64,000 nucleotides of DNA from Flavobacterium marginilacus (GTDB lineage Bacteria; Bacteroidota; Bacteroidia; Flavobacteriales; Flavobacteriaceae). A program made the position numbers and the translations under genes. The DNA lies in the NCBI RefSeq assembly GCF_026870155.1, contig NZ_CP113975.1, positions 3,658,001-3,722,000 on the forward strand, given 5' to 3'. This document shows, piece by piece, positions 35,441-44,274 of the stretch (its first letter is position 1; each line of letters starts with the position of its first letter). Under the pieces are notes generated by a model. The model had not been told where the DNA came from and ran no database searches. It saw only the letters and a list, made by a program, of their open reading frames with translations.

Positions 35441-37360
35441 ATGTTTCAAAAGAGCATCTTTTTTTTATTACTTTTTTTAACTTTTTGCAGCAACCGTATT
35501 CACGCACGTAATGATGACAATAAAATTATTGATTCATTAAAAACAGAATTAAAAAAGGCAAAAAAAGATTCTCAAAAGACAGTTTTATTAATAAAAATGT
35601 CCTCATACTCAGAATATATTGGGACTGATAATGCAATCCGATATGCAAAACTGGGGCTGTTTTATGCAAAAAAAACAAACAATAACGAACAGATTGTTTT
35701 GGCTTACACCAATTTAGGCATTTCTTATGAAATAAAATCGGACTATCCTCATGCTTTAGAAAGTTTCTATAATGCTCTTCAAATCAGCGAAAAGACTAAT
35801 GATCTTAAAACAATCACTGCTTTATACAACAATATAGGGTTAATTTATATAGATCTTAAGAATTACAAACAAGGTCTTATTTTTTACAACAAAGCTTTAA
35901 AATTAAGCTATCAGACAAAAAAAGAAAGAAATATTTCGCTGCTTTTAAATAATATAGGGGATGTATATCTGCAAAAAAACGAATACAAAAAAGCATTAAT
36001 ATACTTTTATAAAGCATTAATAATTAACAAAAAAAACGAAGCGGTCACTGGAATTGGAATAAATCTCACCAATATTGGCATTTGCTACATCAACATCAAA
36101 AATTATGAAAAAGGAATTGAAATGCTTAATAAGTCTATAAGTGCTTATAATGACAATTCAAATTTGTATAATACCTATAATCATTACGAGCTTGGCCGTG
36201 CTTATTATTTAATGTCCAAAGATAATAAGTACTCAAACGACAAAAAGATTTATCTTAACAAATCCATTAGCCTGCTTGAGGATGTTTTAAAAAAATTCAT
36301 AAAATACAACTCTTTAAAAGATATTCAAGACACCTATTATTATTTGGCCGAAGGAAATAAAGACAAGGGAAATTTTAAAAAATCATCAAACTTTTTTGAG
36401 CAATACGCCAAAATCAAAGACTCCATATTTTCTGAAGAAAGCGAAAAAAAAATGGCTAATCTTGACTTTCAAAGGGAAATTGATTTAAAAGACAAACAGA
36501 TAGAAATCCAGACACTTAGAATATACAGTGACTCCCGAAAAGTATATTTTTTAATTGCAGTAGCTGCCGCTGTGGCTACATTATTGGGACTGTTTTTATT
36601 CTTATATATTTCAAAAAGAAGCAACAACGAATTGCTGAAAGAAAAAAACACTTTAATTTCAAATATCAATTTACAGAAAGATAAATTTTACTCTATTGTG
36701 GCACACGATTTAAGAGGCCCCTTCAATGGCTTTCTGGGTTTAACCGAATTAATGGCCGAAGATATCGATGAAATGAGCAATGAAGAAATAAAATTTGCAG
36801 CCACAAATATGAGAAGCTCTGCAAAAAATCTTTTTAATCTCTTGGAAAATTTACTGGAATGGACCCGCATGGAACAAAACTTAGTCCCATTTGAACCAAA
36901 AGAATATCCATTAGAATCTACAATTTTAGACAGTATTCTCACATTACACGACATTGCGGAAAAAAAAGAAATAAGCATCAAAACCCAAATTCCAAATACT
37001 CTCTCTGTATTAGCAGATAAAAATATGTTTCAGGCAATAATTCGGAATACGGTTTTGAACGCAATAAAATTTACGCCAAAAAAAGGCACAATCGATATTC
37101 ATGCCATAGAAACCCCTGCAGATATTACCATAACAGTTAAAGATACGGGAATTGGAATGAACCAAGATTTAATAGATGACTTATTTAAAATTGACACCAA
37201 AAATAATCGAATTGGAACCGAAAACGAACCAAGCACTGGTTTAGGACTGATTTTATGCAAAGAGTTTATCGAAAAACACAAAGGCCGGATCTGGGTCGAA
37301 AGCGAGGAAGGAAAAGGAAGTGCATTTCATTTCAGTTTCCCGAAAAAGCAGTATTCATAA
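35441..37360 (+). CDS. TPR-containing sensor histidine kinase
   Basis: The 639-residue product (start ATG 35441) begins with a signal peptide (MFQKSIFFLLLFLTFCSNRI) and a periplasmic array of about six TPRs (50-330; LAYTNLGISYEIKSDYPHAL and similar). A short coiled coil and a single membrane helix follow (about 368-390). The cytoplasmic kinase has the H-box IVAHDLRGPFNGFL (His422), N-box NTVLNAIKFTP, DTGIGM and STGLGLIL. No receiver domain is fused and no response regulator is adjacent, so it is an orphan kinase in this window. The ligand is presumably sensed by protein contact through the TPRs. Confidence 0.92.
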   Translation: MFQKSIFFLLLFLTFCSNRIHARNDDNKIIDSLKTELKKAKKDSQKTVLLIKMSSYSEYIGTDNAIRYAKLGLFYAKKTNNNEQIVLAYTNLGISYEIKSDYPHALESFYNALQISEKTNDLKTITALYNNIGLIYIDLKNYKQGLIFYNKALKLSYQTKKERNISLLLNNIGDVYLQKNEYKKALIYFYKALIINKKNEAVTGIGINLTNIGICYINIKNYEKGIEMLNKSISAYNDNSNLYNTYNHYELGRAYYLMSKDNKYSNDKKIYLNKSISLLEDVLKKFIKYNSLKDIQDTYYYLAEGNKDKGNFKKSSNFFEQYAKIKDSIFSEESEKKMANLDFQREIDLKDKQIEIQTLRIYSDSRKVYFLIAVAAAVATLLGLFLFLYISKRSNNELLKEKNTLISNINLQKDKFYSIVAHDLRGPFNGFLGLTELMAEDIDEMSNEEIKFAATNMRSSAKNLFNLLENLLEWTRMEQNLVPFEPKEYPLESTILDSILTLHDIAEKKEISIKTQIPNTLSVLADKNMFQAIIRNTVLNAIKFTPKKGTIDIHAIETPADITITVKDTGIGMNQDLIDDLFKIDTKNNRIGTENEPSTGLGLILCKEFIEKHKGRIWVESEEGKGSAFHFSFPKKQYS

Positions 37361-37433
37361 ACCTCAACTCAAAATTTTAGGAGCAGAAACATTTGGCATT
37401 TTTGGCAACATGGTTCCTGCTCTGCACTGCAAT

Positions 37434-37463
37434 CTTTTATCTCGAAAAAAATCGAGATAAAAG
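37434..37463. repeat. REP-like hairpin
   Basis: CTTTTATCTCGA (37434-37445) and TCGAGATAAAAG (37452-37463) form a perfect 12-bp stem around a 6-A loop. Further pairing to AATC/GATT follows with one bulge. The flanking words resemble repeats common in flavobacterial intergenic DNA. Confidence 0.7.
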
Positions 37464-37533
37464 GATTTCCGCTTCGATCAGGGCTAAAGAAAAATATAAG
37501 TGCCTTTCTTCCATCATTTATAATCAAAATCAT

Positions 37534-37631
37534 CTAAACCACTATAGACTGAAAGACCATAGTGGTTTAGTTAGGCAGACTGAAATCTGCAAGGTTGGAT
37601 TGCAAAAAATGGTAAAATTTTGCCACAGATT
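37534..37631 (+). repeat. multi-hairpin dispersed repeat, left part (split by IS110)
   Basis: It is homologous to the reverse complement of 58735-58834. It contains a 17-base-arm hairpin (37534-37550 with 37554-37570) and the hairpin GCAGACTGAAATCTGC. The match to the other copy stops at CACAGATT (37624-37631), where IS110 DNA begins. An apparent short ORF here is only repeat sequence. Confidence 0.8.
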
Positions 37632-37639
37632 TCAAGAAA

Positions 37640-37873
37640 GTGGTGTGACTTTGACAAAGAGTTGCTAACTTGTGTAAGCGTGTGAAGCCTATTTGTAAAA
37701 TGGTGAATCTATCCCCTCACAGATTTTGGTAGAAATGTAAAAAGGCCTCTGGTAGGAGGCCCTTTGAGACAATTAATGATGAAACATTTTGTTATCTCGT
37801 ATAGAATAATTTTAGCAAAGATATTACATTTCCTCGCATTTTTAAAAAACAGATTTATGGAAAATTTTAAAAA
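37640..37873 (+). ncRNA. putative IS110 bridge RNA region
   Basis: IS110-group elements encode a structured bridge RNA in the long 5' non-coding end that guides recombination. Here that region holds a perfect hairpin GGCCTC-TGGTAG-GAGGCC (37744-37761). Upstream, a stem candidate AATCT...AGATT contains CACAGATT (37718-37725), the same word found at both insertion junctions. The limits and structure are not determined by inspection. Confidence 0.5.
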
Positions 37874-39181
37874 ATGCAAGTTTTAAATACAAATGCGGCA
37901 GGAATTGATGTTGGTTCCCGATCTCATTTTGTTGCAGTTGGACAAGAAGACAATCAAATTAAAGAGTTCAATGTTTATCGATCGGGACTAACTGAATTAG
38001 TTGTTTTTCTTAAAACGAATCAAATCAAAACCATTGCCATGGAATCCACTGGGAGTTATTGGCAATCTTTATTCATGCTATTACAAAGTGAAGGATTTGA
38101 AGTTATTTTGGTTCAAGGAACCCAAACAAAAAACTTGAAAGCAAAAACCGATGTAAAAGATGCTCAATGGATACAGAAATTGCATTCATTAGGATTATTG
38201 AGAGGATCTTTCCTTCCTTGCGAAAGTACTTTGCAAATTCGAACGTTACATCGACATGGCGAAAGTTTGGTGGAAGAAAGTGTTAAATATGTAAACAAAA
38301 TGCAAAAAGCATTACGCTTAATGAATTTTCGATTAGATGTTGCTATAAGCGATATTGTAGGAGTTTCAGGCATTCGAATCATCAAATCTATTTTGTCTGG
38401 AGAAACATCTGGTGAAAAATTGGCTGAGAATTGCGACAAACCAGTAAAGAAAAGCAAGGAGGAAATAGCGGATGCTTTACAAGGAAAAATCAATCCTGAA
38501 TTATTACATGAATTATCGGATTGTTTTGATATTTATCTTTTTATACAAGAAAAAATAAAGAAAAACAGCCTAAAGATAAATGAAGTTTTACAACAGCAGA
38601 CACAAGAAATTGTCTTACCTGAGAATATCGAAATGGTAAAAAAGAACAGAAGTCGAAAAAAAGAAATACAACTGGATGTTCAATCTCATTGCTGCAAATT
38701 ATTTGGTGTAGATTTATTTGCTATCGAATGCATTAGCGAAGGAACAGTTGCAAGTTTTTTGGCAGAAGTAGGAACTGATATTTACAAATTTCAAACAGCA
38801 AAACAATTTGTAAGCTGGCTTCGATTAGCTCCTAATAATAAAATTAGCGGAGGGAAAATATTGAGCAGTAAAACTCCTAAAGGCAAAAATAAATTTGCAT
38901 TGACCTTAAGAAATGCAGCCAATTCAATTGACAGGAAAAAAGAGGGGTATTTGATGTTGTTTTTTAAAAGAGTTGCATACAAAAAAGGAAGAGGGGCTGC
39001 AATCACGGCAACAGCTCGAAAAATTGCCATCATAATGTGGAATATGATTGTGAAAAGAACGCATTATAGTCCTGTTAATACAGAAGAATATATTCAAGAA
39101 ATGAAGACTAAAAAGATTTTACAAATAAATAAAATGATAAAAAAATACAAAATAGAAACTAATTATTTATCAGTGATTTAA
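37874..39181 (+). CDS. IS110 family transposase
   Basis: The 435-residue product has an N-terminal DEDD (RuvC-like) domain beginning AAGIDVGSRSHFVAVG, then AMESTGSYWQSLF and KTDVKDAQWIQKLHSLGLL. The C-terminal Transposase_20 domain has FVSWLRLAPNNKISGGK and the catalytic serine region following it. Frame and length are intact, so it is probably functional. It uses RuvC/serine chemistry with a bridge RNA, not a DDE mechanism. Confidence 0.96.
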   Translation: MQVLNTNAAGIDVGSRSHFVAVGQEDNQIKEFNVYRSGLTELVVFLKTNQIKTIAMESTGSYWQSLFMLLQSEGFEVILVQGTQTKNLKAKTDVKDAQWIQKLHSLGLLRGSFLPCESTLQIRTLHRHGESLVEESVKYVNKMQKALRLMNFRLDVAISDIVGVSGIRIIKSILSGETSGEKLAENCDKPVKKSKEEIADALQGKINPELLHELSDCFDIYLFIQEKIKKNSLKINEVLQQQTQEIVLPENIEMVKKNRSRKKEIQLDVQSHCCKLFGVDLFAIECISEGTVASFLAEVGTDIYKFQTAKQFVSWLRLAPNNKISGGKILSSKTPKGKNKFALTLRNAANSIDRKKEGYLMLFFKRVAYKKGRGAAITATARKIAIIMWNMIVKRTHYSPVNTEEYIQEMKTKKILQINKMIKKYKIETNYLSVI

Positions 39182-39201
39182 AAAAAGAGTTAGATAGAAT
39201 T

Positions 39202-39299
39202 CACAGATTATGTGAATTAAAATCTGTGAATCTGTGGCAAAAACTTTTTTAAAAGCTAAAGCGAGATGCACTGAAAGTGTATAATTTTAAACTCTATTT
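39202..39299 (+). repeat. multi-hairpin dispersed repeat, right part (after IS110)
   Basis: It resumes the repeat interrupted at 37631: AAAATCTGTGAATCTGTGGC, then GCGAGATGCACTGAAAGTG, ending ACTCTATTT. It matches the reverse complement of 58639-58735. Confidence 0.8.
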
Positions 39300-39319
39300 G
39301 AGACCAATAAAATTAAATT

Positions 39320-39922
39320 CTAAAGCTTTTTAATCAGATTCTCTTTAACCTCACCAAACCATTCATCTTTCAAAATACTCAATATAATACTGTCACGCCG
39401 TACTTCGTTTTCATATGTTGGCATATTACTGCGCAGTACACCTTCTACTTTACACCCAATGCTTTTCATCGCTTCAATACTTCGCTGATTATTGTTGTCG
39501 GCACGAAATTCTACACGTTCCATACCAAGAGTTTCAAAAGCAAACTGCAGCAAAAGAAATTTGCAGTGCTTGTTAAGGCCTGTTCCTCTAAAATCTTTTC
39601 CATACCAGGTATAACCCAATTGTACTGTTTTGAAAGGAAAATTAATATCATAAAAACGTGTACTTCCTGCATATTTACCCGATTTCTTATCGAAAACTGT
39701 AAAAGGAAATTCGGTTTTATTTTCTCTAGCTTTTATTGCTATTTGAATATAGTTTATCAGGTTTTCTTTTCCGTTAGCAGGAACTAATGAATACTTCCAT
39801 GTTTCGGGTTCATTGAGGGAAATATCCAAAAAATTATCAACATCTGTTAATTCTAAAGGCCTAAGTAAAACGAAATCGTCTTCTAGAATTGTATTTTGAG
39901 GGAAAATAGAAATTATTGACAT
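39320..39922 (-). CDS. GNAT family N-acetyltransferase (RimJ/RimL type)
   Basis: The 200-residue product is counted from ATG 39922; a GTG reading at 39946 is less likely. It starts ILEDDFVLLRPLELTDVDNF, has the acetyl-CoA loop around QLGYTWYGKDFRGTGLNKHC, and then GMERVEFRADNNNQRSIEAM with the usual N-x-x-S motif. It belongs to the Acetyltransf_3 group, which modifies protein N-termini, antibiotics or small amines. The substrate is unknown. It is transcribed alone. Confidence 0.9.
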   Translation of the reverse strand: MSIISIFPQNTILEDDFVLLRPLELTDVDNFLDISLNEPETWKYSLVPANGKENLINYIQIAIKARENKTEFPFTVFDKKSGKYAGSTRFYDINFPFKTVQLGYTWYGKDFRGTGLNKHCKFLLLQFAFETLGMERVEFRADNNNQRSIEAMKSIGCKVEGVLRSNMPTYENEVRRDSIILSILKDEWFGEVKENLIKKL

Positions 39923-40027
39923 ACCTAAAATTATATTGAATGACACAACACAGATGAAACGAATAAAACCGATTTAGACAGATTTTTATTTAAATTTAAT
40001 TGGAATTAATTCCAAAACAAAAACATC

Positions 40028-40351
40028 CTATTCGTTCTGTTCAATCTGCTCTTTATTATATCTTTTTCTTCTTGAATACTGCAACAGCATTACAAGCAAC
40101 ATAAATATTGTGATAAAAAAACTAAAAAATGGAATAGCTACTGCTCCTGTTGCACACTTATTTCCGGCACTGGTTATTGAATATATAGACAATAGAAAAC
40201 TTACAATTGTTATTACAAACTGTATAATTAAGCTAATTACACAAATACTCAAAAAACTCATATCAATAGATTCACGTAATGATTTATTTCCAATTTTGTA
40301 CTGAAAAACTGTAGGAACAAACAATAGCAATATTGATAATAATATTAACAT
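40028..40351 (-). CDS. small hypothetical membrane protein
   Basis: The 107-residue product has three predicted membrane helices (about 1-13, 30-55, 68-92) and a short charged tail (RRKRYNKEQIEQNE). No family is recognised. It begins 20 bases after the stop of the gene at 40372-40728, so they are probably cotranscribed. Confidence 0.65.
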   Translation of the reverse strand: MLILLSILLLFVPTVFQYKIGNKSLRESIDMSFLSICVISLIIQFVITIVSFLLSIYSITSAGNKCATGAVAIPFFSFFITIFMLLVMLLQYSRRKRYNKEQIEQNE

Positions 40352-40371
40352 TTTCTTCTTTTTAGAAAAAA

Positions 40372-40728
40372 CTATTCATTCATTTCATCATAACGCACTG
40401 GAACCTGCGGATCGTACAGCGGACATTTGAATTCTTCCAAAGTATCTGCCAGTAGATTCATTGTTTTGCCTTCGGTTCCATAACAATCAATCTGTATGCT
40501 CTGCGGAGTGGTTTTAACTTGAAAAGCACCTTTGCCTTTGGTATTTTTCCAGCTGTTTTCATCTACTTTTTCCCAGCTCGAAAACACCGAATTAATACGA
40601 TTCAGAATTACCTGAACCGGAAGTATTTCAAGACCTTCTACTTCCTGCTGTTCTGCCAAAGCTTCATAAACCAAATGATGGTTGAGATAGATTCCGTCCT
40701 GATATTGCCAAAAAAGTAGTTCGTACAT
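40372..40728 (-). CDS. conserved hypothetical protein
   Basis: The 118-residue soluble product (MYELLFWQYQDGIYLNHHLV...) has no signal peptide and no known catalytic motif. It resembles short proteins found near purM in flavobacteria, but I cannot name the family. It lies 88 bases after purM on the same strand, with a long inverted repeat in the gap. Confidence 0.65.
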   Translation of the reverse strand: MYELLFWQYQDGIYLNHHLVYEALAEQQEVEGLEILPVQVILNRINSVFSSWEKVDENSWKNTKGKGAFQVKTTPQSIQIDCYGTEGKTMNLLADTLEEFKCPLYDPQVPVRYDEMNE

Positions 40729-40739
40729 ATTGAGAAAAA

Positions 40740-40810
40740 GTTTAATCGTTTAATTGTTTATTTGTTTAATCGCTGATTGGCTAAACGTTTAAACGAATAA
40801 ACGATTAAAC
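40740..40810. repeat. long inverted repeat between purM and the downstream gene
   Basis: GTTTAATCGTTTA (40740-40752) and TAAACGATTAAAC (40798-40810) are perfect 13-bp arms. Further GTTTAAT and GTTTAAAC blocks inside can pair among themselves. It may act as terminator of purM or be a small palindromic repeat. Confidence 0.75.
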
Positions 40811-40816
40811 AACCCT

Positions 40817-41995
40817 TTAGTATTCGAAAGTCCCGTATTCACTTGTAATTGTTAATTTCTTAGTATCAGAAGCTTCTACTCTGCCGACAATCTGAGCATC
40901 AACACTGAATGATTTTGAAATATCTATAATGTCCTGTGCAATAGCTTCGGGAACATAAATTTCCATACGGTGACCGCAGTTGAACACTTGATACATTTCT
41001 TTCCAATCGGTTTTTGACTGTTCCTGTATCAATTGAAACAAAGGCGGAACCGGAAATAAATTGTCTTTTATGATATGCAGATTCTGTACAAAATGTAAAA
41101 TTTTTGTCTGAGCTCCTCCGCTGCAGTGCACCATTCCGTGAACATCCTTTGAAGTATATTTGTCTAAAATTTTCTTGATAATTGGTGCATACGTTCTAGT
41201 TGGAGAAAGTACCAATTGTCCAGCATCGATTGGTGAATTTTCGACAGCATCTGTCAATCGAACCTGACCCGAATAAATAAGTTCGCTTGGAACTGCAGAA
41301 TCGTAGCTTTCCGGATATTTGGCTGCTAGATACTTTCCAAAAACATCATGGCGTGCAGAAGTCAAACCGTTACTTCCCATTCCGCCATTATAGCTTTTCT
41401 CATAAGCTGCCTGACCAAAAGAAGCCAGTCCAACAATAACATCACCCGCTTTTATATTAGCATTATCAATAACTTTGGAACGTTTCATTCTTGCTGTTAC
41501 AGTAGAATCAACGATAATGGTTCTTACTAAATCTCCAACATCTGCAGTTTCTCCGCCGGTTGAATGGATGGTTACACCAAAAGAATCCAGTTCTTTTATT
41601 AATTCTTCGGTTCCGTTGATGATAGCTGATAAAACTTCAGCAGGAATAACATTTTTATTTCTGCCAATAGTGGAAGAAAGCAGAATATTATCAGTAGCAC
41701 CTACACACAATAAATCGTCAATATTCATGATTAATGCGTCCTGAGCGATACCTTTCCAAACCGAAATATCTCCGGTTTCTTTCCAGTACATATAGGCCAA
41801 TGAGGATTTTGTACCCGCACCATCAGCATGCATAATTAGACAATAATCCTCATCCTGAGTTAAATAATCTGGGACGATTTTACAAAATGCCTGTGGGAAT
41901 AAACCTTTGTCAATATTTTTAATCGCGTTATGCACATCTTCTTTGGATGCCGAAACACCGCGCTGCGCATATCTTTTTGAAGTATCTGAACTCAT
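40817..41995 (-). CDS. purM: phosphoribosylformylglycinamidine cyclo-ligase (AIR synthase)
   Basis: The enzyme converts FGAM and ATP to AIR in purine synthesis. The 392-residue product is of the long Bacteroidetes type: RYAQRGVSASKEDVHNAI at the start, HADGAGTKSSLAYMYWK, NIDDLLCVGATDNILLSSTI, then STGGETADVGDLVRTII. The C-terminal half has NCGHRMEIYVP. It has the two AIRS domains. Transcription probably begins from TATCTTTG at 42026-42019. With pyrG and guaA it is one of three nucleotide-synthesis genes in the window. Confidence 0.93.
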   Translation of the reverse strand: MSSDTSKRYAQRGVSASKEDVHNAIKNIDKGLFPQAFCKIVPDYLTQDEDYCLIMHADGAGTKSSLAYMYWKETGDISVWKGIAQDALIMNIDDLLCVGATDNILLSSTIGRNKNVIPAEVLSAIINGTEELIKELDSFGVTIHSTGGETADVGDLVRTIIVDSTVTARMKRSKVIDNANIKAGDVIVGLASFGQAAYEKSYNGGMGSNGLTSARHDVFGKYLAAKYPESYDSAVPSELIYSGQVRLTDAVENSPIDAGQLVLSPTRTYAPIIKKILDKYTSKDVHGMVHCSGGAQTKILHFVQNLHIIKDNLFPVPPLFQLIQEQSKTDWKEMYQVFNCGHRMEIYVPEAIAQDIIDISKSFSVDAQIVGRVEASDTKKLTITSEYGTFEY

Positions 41996-42018
41996 TTTCT
42001 AGTTGTGTGTATGAGGGG

Positions 42019-42049
42019 CAAAGATAATTTTAATGTGACAATTATACAA
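42019..42049 (-). promoter_or_regulatory. purM promoter
   Basis: On the minus strand TTG (42049-42047), 20 bases of spacer and TATCTTTG (42026-42019) match the TTG-N17-23-TAnnTTTG pattern. The ATG at 41995 is 24 bases downstream of the box. Confidence 0.6.
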
Positions 42050-42160
42050 TAGCAATATCAATGACAATATCAATGGCAAAATTCAATTTAAATAGCAATA
42101 AAAATCAATAGCAATAAAAATCAATAGTAATATCAATTTTATAAAATCAGCAATATCAAT
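42047..42160. repeat. low-complexity CAATA-type repeat with a 16-bp tandem duplication
   Basis: The region is made of CAATAGCAATA/ATCAATA words. A 16-base unit AATAGCAATAAAAATC is exactly duplicated at 42091-42106 and 42107-42122. It begins inside the purM upstream region. Confidence 0.75.
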
Positions 42161-42189
42161 GCAGCAGTCTTTAATCTTGATCCTTCCCT

Positions 42190-43074
42190 CTAATTAGCGA
42201 TGATTTCAATTTCGACACGGCGGTTTGCTTCTCTCTCAGCTTCGTTTTTTTCGGGTAAGGGATACAATGGTTTTGTGCTGGCGAAACCTACAAAAGTCAT
42301 TCTGCTTTTTTCAATTCCGTTAAATTCAAGAAACTTGTAGATAGCTTTAGCCCTTTGAGTGCTCAGATCTCTAAAATCTTTCTGAACACAGCAGATGTGG
42401 CCTTGAATCTGTATTTTCAAATCGGGTACATTTTTCATCACCGTCAGCAGTTCATACATTACGGATCTCGATTGCGGCATTATTGCAAAAGTGTCTGTAA
42501 AAAAGTTCATGTTTTCTAACTTGAGTTTTTCACCTACATTAGCAGTACTCACTTTTTTCATAAAAACAGTATCGATTTTTATAGTAACAACCGTGCCGTT
42601 AGGATTTTCATAAGCATAAGTATCAGGGAATTTAATACTTGGTTTTTTCTTCTCTGCAATGCCTTCCTTCTTTTCCTCTATTATTTTTTCTTCATTTACA
42701 AAATCTTTGGGCAATATATAAAACAAGGTAACTTTTCTGTTTTCTGCTTTAATGGGAGATAAAGTATGTAATTTTCCAAAACTTCTTGTTTTGAAATCCT
42801 CTCTGATTTTTACTTTTCCTTTAATTGTATTGAATACATAATCGATTCTTTTTTTGGCCAGAGTATCATTATAACCAATAGTTCCTTCTTCGTCGCAAAA
42901 ACCATAAACTCCCACGATTTTAACTTCTTTATTCGAAGACAGCCACTGATTTAACTTTGATAATTCGGTATTTTTTAATACAAATTTATTACTGTCAAAA
43001 AAAAAGGAAACCTGTTCCTGGGCAAAAACACAAGAAGCTGTAAGACAGAATAACAATGCAGTAAGAAATTTCAT
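42190..43074 (-). CDS. OmpA-family outer-membrane/peptidoglycan-associated protein
   Basis: The 294-residue product is counted from ATG 43074 (MKFLTALLFCLTASCVFAQE, signal peptide). Two OmpA-like segments are visible: one near residues 25-110 (FFFDSNKFVLKNTELSKLNQ, then VGVYGFCDEEG) and a full C-terminal one (about 190-294; IQIQGHICCVQKDFRDLSTQ, then RAKAIYKFLEFNG and NRRVEIEI). The expected D-x-x-L-S-x-x-R-A core is present. It likely binds peptidoglycan from the periplasm. The doubled OmpA-like half is unusual. It is transcribed alone. Confidence 0.85.
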   Translation of the reverse strand: MKFLTALLFCLTASCVFAQEQVSFFFDSNKFVLKNTELSKLNQWLSSNKEVKIVGVYGFCDEEGTIGYNDTLAKKRIDYVFNTIKGKVKIREDFKTRSFGKLHTLSPIKAENRKVTLFYILPKDFVNEEKIIEEKKEGIAEKKKPSIKFPDTYAYENPNGTVVTIKIDTVFMKKVSTANVGEKLKLENMNFFTDTFAIMPQSRSVMYELLTVMKNVPDLKIQIQGHICCVQKDFRDLSTQRAKAIYKFLEFNGIEKSRMTFVGFASTKPLYPLPEKNEAEREANRRVEIEIIAN

Positions 43075-43149
43075 AATTTGGATTTTATTCCTCAAATTTA
43101 CAATAAAACTTATTGGTTTATCCTGCTGTTCAAATTTATTAGTAAGAAG

Positions 43150-44274
43150 TCAGACATGAATATCTTTAAAACCATTTAATTTAGCATATCGAATCATTTG
43201 GGTAAATGTTTCATCATCCAAAATTGGAATTTCAAGAATAGAATTTAATAAAACTGTATTGTATTCTTTGGCACTTGCAACAAGATAAGGTTTAAGATGT
43301 TTTCCTATGCTCTCGTAATATAATCTTTCGGTATTGTTCTGATATTCAAAGTGGGGAGTATTTTCAACTATTGTGTAATTAGAATAACCTACTTCAGCCA
43401 TAATCAGTTCTAATCCTTTCACTAAATTTAGACTTTTATGATTTACAATATTAAGCTGCTGGATATCATCTCTCCTAAAAACAGATACTATTACTTTGGC
43501 GACATAATCAACTGCTATAATATTTAGTCCTGTATTTCTATTCATTATAAAACGCACATTTTCCTGTTCAGAATTTCTTTGTGCTGCAAAATAAAAGAAC
43601 TTGGCAAGGAGATAGAAAACCATGTATTTGCTGATGAAATACCGATGTTCGTCACCAAGCATTTTTCCGCAGATAACACTTGGACGCAAAATTTGAAAAG
43701 GAAGTCCCAATGCTTTACAGTGCTGTGCTACAAAATTTTCCGAATGAAATTTTGCATTTTCATATGCATTACGGTGTTTGGGAATAAAACCCAAATTATG
43801 AAAATCGTTTTCAACAAGTCCAGAACGCTCTCCTGAAGAAAAAGCAGTCCCTATGTAAATGATTTTTTTTATGGAATCATGGAAATTATTCAAAATAAAT
43901 TTAGTGATTTTTGTATTTTCATCAAAAATCTTTTGACGATGTTCTTCATCTGTTGATAAATTGACATACCCGGCTGAATGAATAAAGTAAGCTCCTTTAA
44001 TTCTCTCACCAAAATTTTCTCCGACAGCATCCAGATCAGTATCTGCTATTTCAATAAAAGTGTCCAATTTTTCAAGACCTGCATCTTTCAAAATTTTAGG
44101 TGCAAAATCACTGGAAAGCAATTCATTAATTCGCTCTAATGCAGTTTTCCTTTTTTTTCCTCTGGAAATCAAGATAAGTTTACCCTCAATTGATTCTTTG
44201 ATAAACAACTCGAGGATTTCATACATAACCTGAGAACCCAATACGCCTGTCGCGCCTGTCAGTATAATTTTCAT
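43150..44274 (-). CDS. NAD-dependent SDR / thioester-reductase-like protein
   Basis: The 374-residue product has an extended short-chain-dehydrogenase fold: the Rossmann motif TGATGVLGSQVM at residues 7-18, IYIGTAFSSG near the catalytic Ser, and the Y-x-x-x-K equivalent RNAYENAKFHSE. This outline is that of male-sterility/fatty-acyl reductase and thioester reductase domains (NAD_binding_4). No carrier protein is fused. It could reduce acyl thioesters for wax or polyene precursors, but the substrate is unknown. It is transcribed alone, upstream of the OmpA gene. Confidence 0.85.
   Translation of the reverse strand: MKIILTGATGVLGSQVMYEILELFIKESIEGKLILISRGKKRKTALERINELLSSDFAPKILKDAGLEKLDTFIEIADTDLDAVGENFGERIKGAYFIHSAGYVNLSTDEEHRQKIFDENTKITKFILNNFHDSIKKIIYIGTAFSSGERSGLVENDFHNLGFIPKHRNAYENAKFHSENFVAQHCKALGLPFQILRPSVICGKMLGDEHRYFISKYMVFYLLAKFFYFAAQRNSEQENVRFIMNRNTGLNIIAVDYVAKVIVSVFRRDDIQQLNIVNHKSLNLVKGLELIMAEVGYSNYTIVENTPHFEYQNNTERLYYESIGKHLKPYLVASAKEYNTVLLNSILEIPILDDETFTQMIRYAKLNGFKDIHV

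Larger units (their letters stand above)
37632..39209 (+). mobile_element. IS110-family insertion sequence
   Basis: An intact IS110-type transposase is flanked by a 242-base 5' non-coding end and a short 3' end. The 8-base word CACAGATT lies at both junctions (37624-37631, 39202-39209). The boundaries are inferred from where the interrupted repeat loses similarity to its copy at 58639-58834. There are no terminal inverted repeats, as usual for IS110. The exact ends are uncertain by a few bases. Confidence 0.8.

Noticed and set aside
37393..37668. 91-codon open frame between the histidine kinase gene and IS110
   Set aside because: It lies wholly within REP-like and multi-hairpin repeat sequence, and its peptide has no sensible composition or start context.
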